Source: Liolophura sinensis (taxonomy: Eukaryota > Mollusca > Polyplacophora > Chitonida > Chitonidae). Taken from it: a DNA stretch of 64,000 bases. The stretch is from NCBI RefSeq assembly GCF_032854445.1, contig NC_088298.1, positions 16,575,976-16,639,975 on the forward strand, in the 5' to 3' direction. The notes beneath the pieces were generated by a model. It was not told the DNA's origin and did no database searches. It saw nothing but the letters and a program-made list of their open reading frames with translations. This document shows positions 12,316 through 25,504 of this stretch, one piece after another (the first letter of the stretch is position 1; the number at the start of each line of letters is the position of its first letter). A program made the position numbers and the translations under genes.

Positions 12316-14101
12316 TCAATGAAGTAAACAGAAAGGTGATACAAACTAAAACCACCTCTGGGGTGGAACATAAGTATTACAGCATATCCACTGCTGAACA
12401 GACACACATGTTCTTAAGCTTACATTTTTGTCTATATTTATTAAAGAACATATATCACCAACCTTGTACTCAATGAATTTGATGCAGACGCTATGGCACG
12501 TTCTTAGCATTTGTCAAAACTGTATGGTATTAAATTGTGTCACTTTCTGCATTGTGCTTCTTCATAATTTAGGGTATCAATACGCACGGTGAGTGGATCG
12601 TAAATTGGACGTCAAAAGACGTATGTCCACGGCGTTCACACGTCAGCGAGTTGTGTGCGTCTTCGCCCCCTCTCTTTCCATTGTTGCTGTGCAAGTGAGC
12701 AGCAGTTATCAATCAAGGCGACATTTTATGACAGCAATAGCGACGATGACCTCTCAGAATCAGCCGCTCTGGTTGCAATGTCTGAGAAAATGCAAACAAT
12801 AACAACGCCTTCGTGCTGGGGTCGTCATTGAATGCAATGGCGTAAAAGCCTTGTGGCTTATTACGCTTTACTGTTAGAACACGAGGACAGTAAAGCCTTC
12901 GCAGATTTTCTCAGAATAAACAAATCTAGATTCCATTTCATATAATACTTGACGTCGTTTCATAATAATTAATTGACACACTCGGTCACAATCGCCTATC
13001 TTAATCCTTACCTTTGCCCTACCCATCAACTGGGAGGTTGAAACTTGCTCGTTTGAGTGATCCTGTAGTCTATTGCAGAAATACCAGCTCACGCCTAACA
13101 GCTGCAGTCACGAATTTTACAGATTTACAGATAGATTAATTCAGCGAATGAGCATTTCTTACAGCTATTCAATGTTGGTCATAACCTTTATAACTGAGAA
13201 AGATTTTATATACCTTTTGCAGTATATAGCAGTAAAATATGACAGTAAAATTTATCTCTTGGAAATAACCACAGGTGATAGTTACTAGTCTTTGGAGTAT
13301 CTATACCGCATTCCTAGTAACTCCTAAGAACTCCTTTTTGTTCCTGAACTTTGGCAGACCATGTATTATTCCTTAAAGTATGAGTACTTGAAGGTAATTT
13401 ATTAAATGAAATACTGTTTACCTGCATTAACTTTTATTCAGTGGTGGTGTGGAGATTAATATGTCCAGTTTATCAAGTTAATACTTGATGCATTTAATGG
13501 AGTATATAAAATATTACGCAAAATTCGGGATATTGCATACTGAAATATAATTTATTGGGTAATTGTTGTAGAAACAAAATTGATAAATATAATTAATATA
13601 ATTAAAATTAGTTACATGGTGTTTTTGGTGGGCACTTAAAAAAAGTAAACAACACAGAACATTCACAATTCAGCCAACACAGATTAGCTTTCCACAGATT
13701 ACCTTTCCAAAAACAGATCAGAAAATCATAAAAAATAGTGCAGTGAACAAGCACCTGTTACAAAGTGCGCACTTCTTTGTCTATATATCTTTATTTTCAC
13801 ACATGCAAAAAGTGCCATCTAACAGACTGGGTACAGTGCACCCCGCAGTGCTGTGTAATTACAGGAGTAAATTATTGTTGTCACAGATTTTAACTTCGGC
13901 AATTATTTACAAGAAGGATAAACTGATACTGAGAAAAACTTAAATATGTAATGAAATTACTGTATCACGTACTGTACATGTACGTGCAAGTAAATATTGA
14001 ACAAGAATAGGCAGTACATATGGACTAATATTTTAAACAAAAAACATGTTGCAGAGAAAGCTCTACACAGAAAGCAGCATTGGCAGGTTACTTTACAGGG
14101 A
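12316..14101. other. No gene recognised
   Basis: About 1.8 kb of AT-rich DNA. Frames of 66-79 codons show no motifs. Confidence 0.45.
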
Positions 14102-14111
14102 TTGCTTGTTT

Positions 14112-14364
14112 GATTTATTTATTTGATTGGTGTTTTACGCCTTAATCAAGATTATTTCACTTATACGACGGCGGCCAGCATTTTGGTGAGAGGAAACCGG
14201 GCAGAGCCCGGGGAGAAACCAACGACCATCCGCAGGTTGGTGGCAGGCCTTCCCACGTACGGCCAGAGAGGATGCCAGCATGAGCTGGACTTGAACTCAC
14301 AGCGACCGCATTGGTGAGAGGCTCCTGGGTCATTACGCTGCTCCAGCGAGCTAACCAACTGAGC
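14112..14364 (-). mobile_element. tRNA-derived SINE, near full length, with TSD
   Basis: Complete from tail (plus-strand GATTGGTGTTTTACGCC) to head (ACCAACTGAGC). Flanked by the direct repeat TTGCTTGTTT at 14102-14111 and 14365-14374, so the insertion boundaries are exact. Confidence 0.95.
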
Positions 14365-14374
14365 TTGCTTGTTT

Positions 14375-15332
14375 TAGGAGAATTTTATCAATGAACAATT
14401 GATAAGGTAACAAACATATGTGTTGTTTCGAAAGTGTTGTCTAAATATGCAGATTCAGCAGATAATAAAAAAAAAATAAAAGTAATGCTTACGATTAAAA
14501 TGAATCTAATTATTATATTGATATCTTTAATTTTAGCTCCTGATTTTCCCTATTCCAATGACCATAGCAAGTTCACTGGCAATATATTTAGCAAATAGAC
14601 AATGCTCATCTTTCTCCTTCTGCGAACATCGCTGTTTTATTGATTATAAGTGTTATAAGTGCCTGGAGAACTTTATTCCGTAATACATTTTCGGTTTCCT
14701 TCCTCTTTATTGGGAAGAGTTAGGGGGAGAACGCATGTAGGCCTAGGTCTTCAGCGTGAGAACTTCTACTCCTGGGGCCAGGTTTTCCTGCACAAGTACA
14801 TGTAGGGTAATTTGAGTTGAAGCTTCCCCCATCCATATCCAAATTCTCGAGGGTGATAAGTTCTCGTTTTATGCTGGATGTTCCCAGGAAAACATATCAT
14901 TAGGGTCGATTTTTCATAATTGCCATTGTCCTGCTTACTTTCACATTCCATCAACTGAAGCTAATTGGAAAAGGTTATAGATGGTTTTGAAGAACAATAG
15001 CATTTTCCCCACTGCCTTGGTGCATTTGATGGCAACATGTGTGCACCTGCAAATTCTGGATCCGTCTTTTTCAACTATAAATCTTTTTTCTTGCATTTTA
15101 TTGCTTGCACTTGTTGATTCAAATTACAACTCTTTTACGCAAATGTTTGGGCTAATGACAGATCAAGTGATGCAAGTATCTTTGCAAATTCATCACTGTA
15201 CTCGACTTTAGAACGGAATACGCTAAATACCCCACTACCCTTTAGCACTTCCTGGACGAGGGGAGACTGTACTAAATGTGTTTTCAGATGACGGTGCATT
15301 TCCATTAAAACCATATTTGTTGAAACCATACT
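14375..15332. other. No gene recognised
   Basis: Open frames of 62-76 codons without recognisable motifs. Confidence 0.45.
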
Positions 15333-15341
15333 CTAATGCTT

Positions 15342-15471
15342 ATTTATTTATTTGATTGGTGTTTTACGCCGTACTCAAGAATATTTCAATTATACGACGG
15401 TGGCCAGCATTATGTTGGGTGGGTGGAAACCGGACACAGCCCGGGGGAAACCCACGACCATCCGCAGGTTG
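15342..15471 (-). mobile_element. 5'-truncated SINE with TSD
   Basis: Tail and body are present up to CGCAGGTTG; the tRNA-like head is absent. The direct repeat CTAATGCTT at 15333-15341 and 15472-15480 brackets it exactly, so truncation happened at insertion rather than later. Confidence 0.93.
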
Positions 15472-15480
15472 CTAATGCTT

Positions 15481-15983
15481 TTAGAAGGTTTATATATAAT
15501 GACATACTGGTAATGCAGCTGAGCACAGATTAATAAGAAAAAAATGCAGTACATACTGAATTAGTTGTAGTTGTTTTTTTTTGGACAACTTGGTTCATCG
15601 GAAATGGGTACAGGAGTTTAAACCATTTCCACTGAGACTGGCAAACATCTGCAGCCTCTACTCCGCACCTCTTAAGTTATCATAGTTTCATTATTGAGCT
15701 GATATTCTTATCACAATCCGAACACCTATTTTGTGATATTGCCATAGCTTGGTTATACAAATATGCAACACAAACCATAATGCATGATTAATTATTGCCC
15801 TGGTAATTATTGTACATTCGCGTACTTCCCCAGAATTACAACATTCAGTGAATATTTGTGCATACTTCACCAAATATGGTATTGCTGCATATTTGAACTC
15901 TTTTATTTTTATAAATAATGCATTTTTATACTATTCATTTATGACTGAATTTGTGTTCTGTTTTATTTATGACATATCACAAC
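15481..15983. other. No gene recognised
   Basis: AT-rich sequence upstream of the RT fragment. Confidence 0.4.
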
Positions 15984-16190
15984 TTTACTGGAGTTTTAAA
16001 AAATGCAGAAAACCCCATACAAAACTCGTTTTATTGTGGGGACAGAAGACCGTATCACCAATCTTATATCAGCTCTCTTAAGGGAAAGCACTTCAAGAAT
16101 TACTTTGAGTCTTTTTAGAACAGTCTTGTACAACTACAAAAAAATTCAGGCGTCAAGTGTATGTGGATTCTTAAAAGCTCATGCCGTATA
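15984..16190 (+). pseudogene. Penelope-like-type RT, N-terminal palm fragment
   Basis: Reads YWSFKK, then after a frame change KTPYKTRFIVGTEDRITNLI. This fits the W-x-P-K-x-H-K-x-P-Y-K-x-R-F-I motif that opens the palm in one family of animal reverse transcriptases resembling Penelope-like elements. The rest of the RT is missing: family B follows almost immediately, so this copy has a large internal deletion. Placing the family among Penelope-like elements is from memory of similar proteins and is less certain than the RT call itself. Confidence 0.6.
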
Positions 16191-16224
16191 AGTACATACC
16201 TACCCAGGAATTCCTCACTCTCTG

Positions 16225-16735
16225 TGTTGTGAATATGGACAGAGCGTCCAGGATCTCTGGCGCTCTAGTTGATGAATGTGTCGAATTCCCCTTAACACGA
16301 GCCCTGCTTCAGTATATCCATCGTGTTGAATTAGATGGCCAAGTTGGATCGCCAACAATTGCAATCAAAACTTAATTGAGATATATATTTTGTCACCAAC
16401 AACTTATATTATATCATGGTACACGATTTGAGTACTGATTTCACTCAGTCGCCTGGAACATACCTTACGTCTTTTTTTCAGCATCATTGAAAACTGTTGA
16501 CTGCTTCTCTTTGCATGATTCCGTACTATTTTCATGCCTTATTTACTTTCTTAGTTCATTGATGGTTTGTATTATACGTCGTTTTTGAGGAATTAACCTG
16601 AAACGACCTTGCTGGTTGTCTGGTATACGAATGTCTGTTTTGACCCACAGATCCGTCCTCTTTTCGTACTTCATATACTTTCTTAGTTCTTTGGTAGTTT
16701 GTCTTATACGTCGTTTTGGGAATGACACGAAAAAA
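16225..16735 (+). repeat. Family B repeat with internal duplication
   Basis: Full-length-looking copy: GAATCTCTGGCGCTCT-like start, CATCGTGTTGAATTAGAT, the ACTGATTTCACTCAGTCGCC landmark, and the CTGGTATACGAATGTCTG end. Positions 16648-16735 repeat the segment at about 16523-16590 (TTTCTTAGTTC...TATACGTCGTTTT), a local duplication. Confidence 0.88.
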
Positions 16736-16794
16736 AGAACATCTGCGTTTGGGGATTGCTTGAGCAGATGGCTAGCAAATTTTTACATGTAACG

Positions 16795-16990
16795 CGAGAA
16801 ATACGGTCTCTTGTTAGTTTACCTAAATCAGGGTTTTATTCCAACTGTTCATGTAATGCATAAATAGTAGCACACCCCCTAGCATCATAGCTTAAGCAGA
16901 ATTAGGTAAAAAAGTACGCAGTGATGTTAGATGCAATTTATTAGACATCAATGGTCTAGAATACAGGATCTATATTAGCACAATGCTTCA
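16795..16990 (+). repeat. Family A repeat, partial copy
   Basis: Carries TTCATGTAATGCATAAATAG, CACACCCCCTAGCATCAT and TTAGACATCAATGGTCTAGA. Family landmarks are in the plus-oriented order. Confidence 0.8.
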
Positions 16991-17024
16991 GCCTACTTTA
17001 TCGATAAAATACGAGGTGTAATGA

Positions 17025-17115
17025 AAGGAAGCGGTATTTCACCGGTTAAATGTGACCATTTGCCACCTATCACATTGTCGTCGCTTCTCTGGTTTTACTC
17101 TGTGTGTTGTAACTA
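17025..17115 (-). repeat. Family A repeat, inverted partial copy
   Basis: GGTATTTCACCGGTTAAATG then TCGTCGCTTCTCTGGTTTTA. It faces the copy at 16795 in opposite orientation 35 bp away, forming an inverted pair from different halves of the unit. Confidence 0.8.
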
Positions 17116-18393
17116 TTTACATTGTATGCTATGAACACAGTCAGTGATGCCTGCCCTCTCCGGATGACCCCGGATGAAAAATCGTGAATGAACTCTCTCC
17201 CTCCCACGTATAGGTTCACGTCACTAATTATGGTATGGATGGACTACAGGCGAAAACGCTCAGACACAAACAGGATTTTGTTCTCTCACAACTAATCAAG
17301 ACAGCTGATCCTGCTTATCGAAGGAGTATCTGATTGTGAGATTCCTGATAGTAACGGTACTGTAATGTCACCAGCATCCCAATCACTTCGGAAGATCGTG
17401 CATCTGTCTGAGATGTAGAAATCCACACATGACAGTAAAGATATTTTTCTAGTTAACGTGCACTTCAAACTGTAAATTAAAAACATAATGCATCTTTTGA
17501 ACGAAAAATTGGCGTTTGTTTTATCGAGAATACATTTTGGCGGGTTATTACTAAGCATCCATTTCTTTTATGATTGTATAACTTTTATGAGTGATTCGAA
17601 CAAGGCTTATACTTCTGATTTGGAAACTTATAAAATTGTGCTGTGGTTTTGAAATGTGCACTTTCCCATCGTAGCTCTCTGGGGCCGACTCTCCACCTTA
17701 CCGTACCTGGTCCTTTGCTTAAGCATGCCTCAAGCTGGTGAGTGTCGACAACAACATATACGTTTGATGTTTTGCTGACGTTTCGATAATTTGACTGTTG
17801 CCTTTATCCATACACAACCAAATTTGAAAATATACTAAAATGAAACAAAGGGTGTGTAACTGGGCAGTATTAGAACGCGTGTGCATTTCAAAACTTGACA
17901 CAAGAAAGAACAATATCAAGAAGATTGTGAGCAAGGAGAACAACAACATCAACTAGGCCTACCGTAAGCTGCTCTTCACGTGTAAATATGCCACTTTGTA
18001 ACAAAGGCAAATTTATTTCAGTCTTAAGCCCTAACAAGGAGTTAATCTTGCTGCGATTTACGACTATCATACTACTCACGACCACCTAAGAACATGGGGT
18101 ATGTTCCATACAGATTTGCCCAATCGACAGCGCAGTTAACCTCACCCACGTGAAAAAGGGCATATATTTGTTGCCATATGTCCAATACAGTAGTTGGCAT
18201 GGATAGACTGAAATAACTACCTACAAAACAATGAGCGACGAGGGTTCATGTAAGTATAAATAAAATGTAAATATAATATCAGTGATATCAGAAAATGTCA
18301 TATATGTTCCTGCTCAAGTGTACAGAAGGAAAAGGAAATCTGAACTCTTAATGCATTGTCATACATAGCAATATTTAGTAACAAATATTTTTG
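17116..18393. other. No gene recognised
   Basis: Open frames of 65-88 codons on the minus strand are hydrophobic, AT-driven and without motifs. Confidence 0.45.
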
Positions 18394-18589
18394 ATTGATT
18401 TATTTATTTATTTGATTGGTGTCTTACGCCGCACTGAAGAATATTTCACTAATATGGCGGCGGCCAGCATTATAGTGAGAGGAAACAGGGCAGAGCCCGG
18501 GGGAAACCCACGACCATCCGCAGGTTGATGGAACGGCTAGAGAGGAAGCCAGCATGAGCTGGACTTGAACTCACAGCGACCGCATTGAG
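18394..18589 (-). mobile_element. SINE, truncated at the head
   Basis: Tail (GATTGGTGTCTTACGCCGCA), body and box B region (GGACTTGAACTCACAGCGAC) are present; box A is missing. No clear TSD. Confidence 0.9.
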
Positions 18590-21500
18590 AGCGTTGTTCT
18601 GTGAGTAAAAAGTTTTTTTTTTATTTTCTTGGACAAATATGTCCTGTTCACAGCATACAATAGGCCTGCAGACTGTCTAATTCACTGTGAGTTTCTAACT
18701 GTTTATTTACTTATTTTGCTTTCTAATTTTTGTTCTATTATTATTTGTTTTATATCTGAGTGTGTGGGTAAACTATGCTTTTCCTCTGAAATTGTAGTTT
18801 TGACTGAGTTTATCCACCTGTAATGTAGACATTATGTTGAACAATGATTCACTGTAAAATACTTAATAGTTATTATTCTTTGTACTTTAGGACACGGCCG
18901 TCCTGAATATACATAGCAGTTTAGTGTAACCATGTAACTGCATCCAGCTTTAACACATTATTATGCATATTATAAGTATGAACGTGTACAACCTAACCCC
19001 ATTACACAGACGCATTTCCAGGTACACCATTGGGTAGAAATTTCAGGATTTACTGGCAATTTTAGACAGCTTTCCACATTCCTCTGCGGAACGAGGGCAA
19101 ATTTCACCTAATTACAGTCCCTGATTACATCATACCCCTGAAGAAAAGTATCGCATCCGTTTCGCACAGATATGGGAGAGATATTAGACGTTAACCCATC
19201 GATGTACAGTAGGATGGTCCCTTTCTGGTGTCATCTTCTGATTGAACACCGCAGGTTGTGGGCCAAGTCAGTAAACTCTGAACTTACTCACCAGCCAAAC
19301 TGATGTACGATGAATGGAATTGGAAATCGTAGGCCGTCTTTGCACAGCATAAAACGTACGAAGTATGCCCAAGACTTCGATGGGTTTTAAGTCCATCACC
19401 AAATACGAGCTTTCGTTATTCTTGTATTGCACGCAGTCTCTGTCATTCCAACATTTTTCACACCTCCATTCTGTCCATCAAAACCTGCAGAAATCTTGCC
19501 TTGGATGCCACTCTCACAATCATGCCAAGCATTTCCAAACAACCATACATACACACACCTATGTACACAGCAGTGCTGACTGGCCGTCTGGTCAAGATGC
19601 GGGTGCAAACGTTCTGGGGTTACACACACTTCTGAGATAAAACAAGTGGTATTTGGATCCAGGACATAAATAAAGTCAATCATAAATTCATCGGATATGT
19701 AATTACACCACTTACTGTTCTATTTTTACAGGGTTTTTTATTTGCCGATATTAGCGGTTGTCTGTGTTTTGTTTGATAACTCCCGATGTTGTAACCTGAA
19801 CTGTCAAGTGGTAGCCGTCGAATAAGATGTCTGCTCTAGCTCAAATATATTTAGCGCACTTCCTGATTTGCTGGAGAATATTTTAGAGACGCACCCGTCG
19901 ATCGGTCAATTCTTGCTGTGCCAAGGACTTCCAGATGGCGTTATGACAGTTTGTCAATACTGGTTAGAGAGGGGTATCCACTGTTGCTATGTGCGGAACC
20001 ACTTTCTTGTCATTCTATAGCACTTGCATCTAGGCGCTACATCACATAAATGAAAGGGGACGTGGAGCTAATTCTGTTCTACGGCGCTTCTGTTGTGAAT
20101 GTTGAGTATCTACTTGCAGTGCAGGGTAAGTTCAATACCTTGCACAAATACTGGACATTCAATTGTTAACTGAGGAATGCAAACGTGTCCTGAATAGCGA
20201 ACAGGGAAAGAAATCGAAAACAATTCACCCAGCAGAGTTCGAATTCAATTCTTGCTGGATCTGTTGCACTTTTACATTGGCAAATTTGCCTAGAACGTTA
20301 TATGGTTATCTCTCAAACTGAAATCGAAGACAAAAATTTAGCGCAGGGCTAATTTTATTAAGAATATTTGAAAAAGTCACTACGTACACGTGACTCGCGT
20401 CCGCAATTCTTTGAAGAATTTGAATGTGCAAAGCAACCCTCCACCTCGAACATAAGCATTTTAACGATTCAAGATTCAACAAAGTCTACTGACTGGCTGA
20501 ATTAGTAGCAGAACACGTCATTAATTATATTTTTTATAAATTTTCACTGACTGACGTAGTACTACCTGCTGTATGGCCACCAAACCTCCATAATTCATAC
20601 TGACGAGCCACAAACATATGTGTTTTCAGACATTTCTTTTGCCCAAAAATGCTCTAATCGCGCGTTTCCCCAGGCTCAACCCGGTGCCTTCTCACCAAAA
20701 TGCTGTCTATTTAAATAACTGCTTCTGATGGATAAAGGTAAAATTGAAACGATGTTTTTAAGGAAACTAAATTGTAAATGTAGCGCAACAGAGATTGTCA
20801 AAGAAGAAAAAATATACACAAAAGATACGTTACAAAATTTATGAGAAACATTTTAATAATCTTTTTTTTTTGTCTTCCGCTGCAGAATTGGGTTACGTGG
20901 CTATTCGTGGCTCAGAAGTCGTGGTCTACCCAATATATGTTCTCCAGATTTGGAGGGCAGAAATGGTACATATATTTATACAACTCTATGAATGCATTAC
21001 ATATCCACTGATAAATAAGTTATGGGTAAAGGCAAATCATTTTCCGAGGGTCTTATTTCAATTTGACCAGACGCTATCATCATTCATTTTGCTCGCTGAG
21101 TTAGAATAAAGGTTTATGTTCTTGGTGATTATGCCAGATCGACTATCGTTTAATACAGGTAATTTGAGAATCGGCGCACAGTAACAGTCGATTCGAAGGT
21201 GCTATTTACTTATTCTAGGCGACATAACCACCATGTTTTCACCAACCTGATAACTACTTGCAAATATGGATTTATCATAACAGCTTTGTGACAGACGTAT
21301 TATTTAAGACAGGAAGTTTGTTAGGTAAATGACCAAGGACACGAAATCTCTCCACCAAAACCTTGACCCACAAGATTTGTTGAGTGCAGCGTTTCACGTC
21401 AATCTCGTAAATAAATTCATAAAATCCCAGCATAGATGTGCTTATTTTATTTGAGTGATATTAAAGGATATTAAAAGAAGATACTAAAGAGTTTTTTCAG

Positions 21501-21634
21501 TTATCTGGCCAGTTTTATGGCTGCATGGAGACCATTGACAAGTTTTTCTGCAAAATGTTGAGTGTTTACACGTGTGTCTGTGCACCATAACGTTTACCTG
21601 CAACCCGCATATAGCAGCTGCAACGAGGTGTTAA
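18590..21634. other. Three kilobases with no recognised feature
   Basis: The longest stretch in the window without a repeat or gene I can name. Open frames at 19365-19640 (+) and 19396-19683 (-) overlap on opposite strands, and one at 20795-21109 lacks motifs. Host exons with weak signals could be hidden here. Confidence 0.4.
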
Positions 21635-21683
21635 ACCGTAATTATCATGTATTTGTTCATTTGTTTGATCAGTTCTCTGAATA

Positions 21684-21856
21684 TTTATTTACCTATTTGA
21701 TTGGTGTCTTACGCCATACTGAAGAATATTTCACTTCTATGGCGGCGGGCAGCACTATTGTAGGAGGAAAGCGAGCAGAGCCCGGAGGAAACCCACGATC
21801 ATCCTCAGTTTGCTGACAGACCTGTTCACGTACAGCCGGAGAGGAAACCAGCATGA
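21684..21856 (-). mobile_element. 5'-truncated SINE nested in family D, with TSD
   Basis: Tail and body only. The direct repeat GTTCTCTGAATA (21672-21683) / GTTCTCGGAATA (21857-21868) brackets it; the second copy of family D (26085) lacks this SINE at the same site, confirming an insertion. Confidence 0.93.
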
Positions 21857-21939
21857 GTTCTCGGAATAAGCCAAACATTGTGCATATTAAATAAACACTA
21901 CTTCTCAAAATGTGCCACTAACAAAACCAGAGATGCTTG

Positions 21940-22012
21940 ATAATGCTGGCCGCCGTCGTATAAATGAAATATTCTTGAGTACGGCGTAAAACACCAATCA
22001 AATAAATAAATG
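21940..22012 (+). mobile_element. SINE tail fragment, plus strand
   Basis: Only the last ~70 bp: AATGCTGGCCGCCGTCGTAT, AATATTCTTGAGTACGGCGT, ending AAATAAATAAATGA. Nested in family D copy 1, opposite in orientation to the SINE 80 bp upstream. Confidence 0.9.
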
Positions 22013-23640
22013 AATCTTAGGATGCGACCGGGTAATAAGTACAAAAGTTTCTCGATCCATCTTTTAACATCAATGTCAATGTATTTACGATTCAGATCGT
22101 ACATGTCACAAAGCCTGTGGTATTCATACTGTCCGCTTTATAATGGACTCCTTAACCTCTGGGCCCATGTCAAGTATTTCCCTTACCCTGTCCATATTAG
22201 TAGTACTATAATTAGCTACTTTCGCGTCAAACATAAAAAGTAATACTGTACAGATAAGCGTAATCCAGATGATGTCTCCTTCAGAATGATAGGCGTACAC
22301 AGCGTTGTAGTAGAAGGAGAGAAGATAGTGTCCTACATTATTGCTTGACAGAAAGGCGCGAAATACATACTCATGATTAGACATGGACATGGCTGCGTAA
22401 ATTGGTCACGAATCGGTGTTGATGAGAAGTTTTTGTTGGGTAAAACTTGTTTCTTTTTCTAGCTGTTTGGTAACAGCAATAAATGATGAAAAGTAAACGC
22501 CTATTTCCGCTAATAAAACATGCAAAGACACACTCGATCGTTGATGATGACGAAGCCATATATTACCGGTTGGCACCAGGAAATGTGCAATTATAAAACA
22601 GGTCTTAACGCCGTTGCTTGGGAAAAAAAGATAATTAAAATGTCCGCCTGGAGCGTGGATACGTCAATAATAATCGATTTTGAATTCAGGCCACGAGGAG
22701 CAGTTCTGTGAAAGGACGGAATCATCTTTGTTTGGGATGATGTGTCCGCTGCTCTTTACCTTGGAACGCATTTTGATGCATGTCCATGTTTCGCAACTCG
22801 CGACTAATAGAACGGCGGCCTTGGTTAAGGGTGGAGGAAACCACCGCCCTCTGACATGTTCCTGGGAAACTTTCTGACTTAGTGCAGCAGTCGGAATAGA
22901 GAAAGCTGTGTTCAAATACGCAGTCTCATTGATCCTTTACTTCCATGACGCCAAGGGACGTTGATTCTTTCTTGTTCCTGACCCTAGCCACAAGAAAATA
23001 TTTAAAACAGAAAAACGTAACGTATATTGGTTTCTTCCTCCCTACAGTCCATTCTGACATTTGGCCATAAAGGAACACTGGTGTGGTTTATTACCACTGT
23101 GGCTTTAGTTATCCAGTGCATCTGAATTTTTTTTTACATCAGGTGATTACATTGAACACCTGATTGATTCCTCACTTTTGTGACGCCTACGTACCATAAT
23201 CAATTCCGTCTCGATTCTATACCTAGGAAAAGAAAATAATCACCCGAGGAAAACTTGACAGATTAGTCTCTCGCTCCTTAAACAGTTTACAAATAAATAT
23301 CCTGTCTAACATCATTTAGATTTTTGTACAGTTTATTATCAATGTAACTTGGTTTGTCTATTACCGCTGAATCTTTTTCAGAAGCTTAAATCCAGTGTTC
23401 AATTTAACCGTGTTGATTTTAACATCAAAAGAAAAATCTGTACATGTTTTTTCAGTCTATACGCTTTATCACCTGGAATGTGATACCTCACTGTTGACAC
23501 TGTGAGCTTACATTTCTTACCACACAAAAAACGATGTCTAACTACTGCTTAATACAAAATGAATTCAACCCTTTAATGGACCTAGGAACTCTCACGGTAT
23601 ATTACGAACCAAACATGATCAAAGAATGAATCCTCTATAT

Positions 23641-23851
23641 CCTTGCTGTACACTCACATCAAACTATGTTTTCCGGATGAGCTTCGTTCGTCCAGAAATG
23701 AAACACCCTTTTTTATTTTAAGTAACACTTCTTCTTTCCTTTGATAATATTCTGCTCTGCATTTAACAATCTGTATGGAATGCTTCAACTCTCAGGCCTT
23801 ACTCCATTCATTCAAGAAGCTAACTACACTCACGAAAGCGAATCTCTGCTG
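23641..23851. other. Spacer, nothing recognised
   Basis: Between family D copy 1 and the next SINE. Confidence 0.4.
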
Positions 23852-23865
23852 AATACCACTTTAAA

Positions 23866-24139
23866 TTTATTTATTTATTTATTTGATTGGTGTTTTACGC
23901 CGTAGTCAAGAATATTTCACTTATACGACGGCGACCAGCGTTATGGTAGGTGGAAACCTGGCACAGCCCGGGGGAAACCCACGACCATCCGCTGGCAGTT
24001 GCTGGCAGACCTTCCCACGTACGGCTGGAGAGGAAGCCAGCATGAGCTGGACTTGAACTCACAGCGACCACATTGGTGAGTGACTCCTGGGTCATTGCGG
24101 TGCGCTAGTGCGCTAACCAATTGAGCCACGGAGGCACCC
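23866..24139 (-). mobile_element. Full-length SINE with TSD
   Basis: Head (CTAACCAATTGAGCCACGGA on the plus strand), box B, body and tail are all present. The 14-bp direct repeat AATACCACTTTAAA (23852-23865) / AATAGCACTTTAAA (24140-24153) differs by one base. Confidence 0.95.
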
Positions 24140-24153
24140 AATAGCACTTTAAA

Positions 24154-24899
24154 GACAAATCAAGTATTAATACGTTTAGGAGTAACTGTAAAACTGTTCG
24201 ACATTTGAGCTCTGTATCCACAGTATCAGTTGGAAAACAGAGACTCAGAATAAACTCATGCAAACAAAATTGTTACATGGAAAAGTGCTATTAAACATGA
24301 CAGCTGTAGTAAACAGGTAATCCTAATGTTGAATTGGAGCTATGGATCAAGACTAGAAAGTAACGCGTCTCATTCGAACTTTTGTTCCAGATTTAATGCA
24401 CAGACTGGGAAGTTCTTTTTTCACTGAAACAACTAATATTTTTTATTGGCGAATTTGGGTACTACTAGGGCTATATCCTTAGCACTACTCTGAACAGTTT
24501 TTCGCCGTGAGACTCCTCATTGCATTTCCATATCCTCGACAAGAGCGAATGACATTTGTGAGGACTTCACTCAGTCTTACCGTTTTCATTTCTCATCGGA
24601 TTGCCAGCTTACAGAGATTCCTGCACGCTATTAGACAGGCTGTTCAGTAACTTGCAAGAATCACAGTTAAGTCTTCATACCAAATACAACATCAGTCTAT
24701 CCGGAGGCCTCATGCACTGTATCCAGAACCAAATAAACTCCTACAAATATGTAATACGAGCCTGTATTGCACAATTTGTGCCCGGATACTCGAGCCCTAC
24801 TTAGGGACCGGAGAAGTGCTTTACGCAAGCGATCGTACCCGCCAATATTGTCATCAGCTTTGAAATTTGATTTGTCTACCTACACGTTTCCTGACTGCG
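24154..24899. other. No gene recognised
   Basis: No motif in the 67-codon frame at 24601-24804. Confidence 0.4.
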
Positions 24900-25370
24900 T
24901 CCTGCCCCTTCCTGGAAACGCAAAAGACACGTGTATTGAAGGCAACTTTACATTGTCAGCTTTGATACGGGTTCATTTACACTGTCAATCCCACGTGTTC
25001 CAAACATATTTTGACAAATACGTAGCTCATTATTATTTTTTAGATAACAGTTGGATAATAAAAGATTAAAGGATCTGTGGTGTCAAAATGCTTCAACACA
25101 TTTAATTTGGCGCAAAACTTCAGTGTATTCTGGCATTTTATTCACTAAAAATGATTTGAAATGAATTTCAGATGACGCGTACTTGAGTTAAATGTGGGCA
25201 ATTTCCTCAGGCTTCTATTTGTGGCTCCCTTTCGGTAAACACATACCAACGACACGTTTCTAAAGGGCAATCTTACATTGCCAGCTTTGGCACAGCTCCA
25301 TTTACGGTATCAGTTCCTCAGTGTTCTAAACACAATATACACAAACACGCAACTCTCGTTGAAGTACTAG
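24900..25370 (+). repeat. Diverged local tandem duplication
   Basis: The segment at about 24914-25040 (ACACGTGTATTGAAGGCAAC, then TTTACATTGTCAGCTTTG) recurs about 320 bp later at 25233-25365 (ACACGTTTCTAAAGGGCAAT, then CTTACATTGCCAGCTTTGG). Similarity is roughly 70% by eye. The 100-codon frame at 24767-25069 is open in only the first copy and has no motif. Confidence 0.65.
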
Positions 25371-25504
25371 CGTCAGCTCAGCGTCCATCATTTTGTACGA
25401 TGTATATTTCATCAAAACACGCCGAATATTCTGACATTTGAAGGTTTAGACACTAAAGGACGCCCTTATTGATCAAATTTAATCAACATCATGACAAAAC
25501 TATA

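Larger units (their letters stand above)
21635..23640 (+). repeat. Family D dispersed repeat, copy 1 (longest)
   Basis: Aligned by eye to 26085-27190 and 29445-30285. Shared blocks in order: TAAATAAACACTACTTCTC, CATTATTGCTTGACAGAAAG, AACATGCAAAGAC...CGATCGTTGATG, GGAAATGTGCAATTATA, CTAATAGAACGGCGGCC, CTCATTGATCCTTTACTT, then TATTACCGCTG and CACGGTATATTACGAA. Two SINE pieces are nested in it. I see no coding sequence in any of the three copies; class unknown. Confidence 0.75.
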
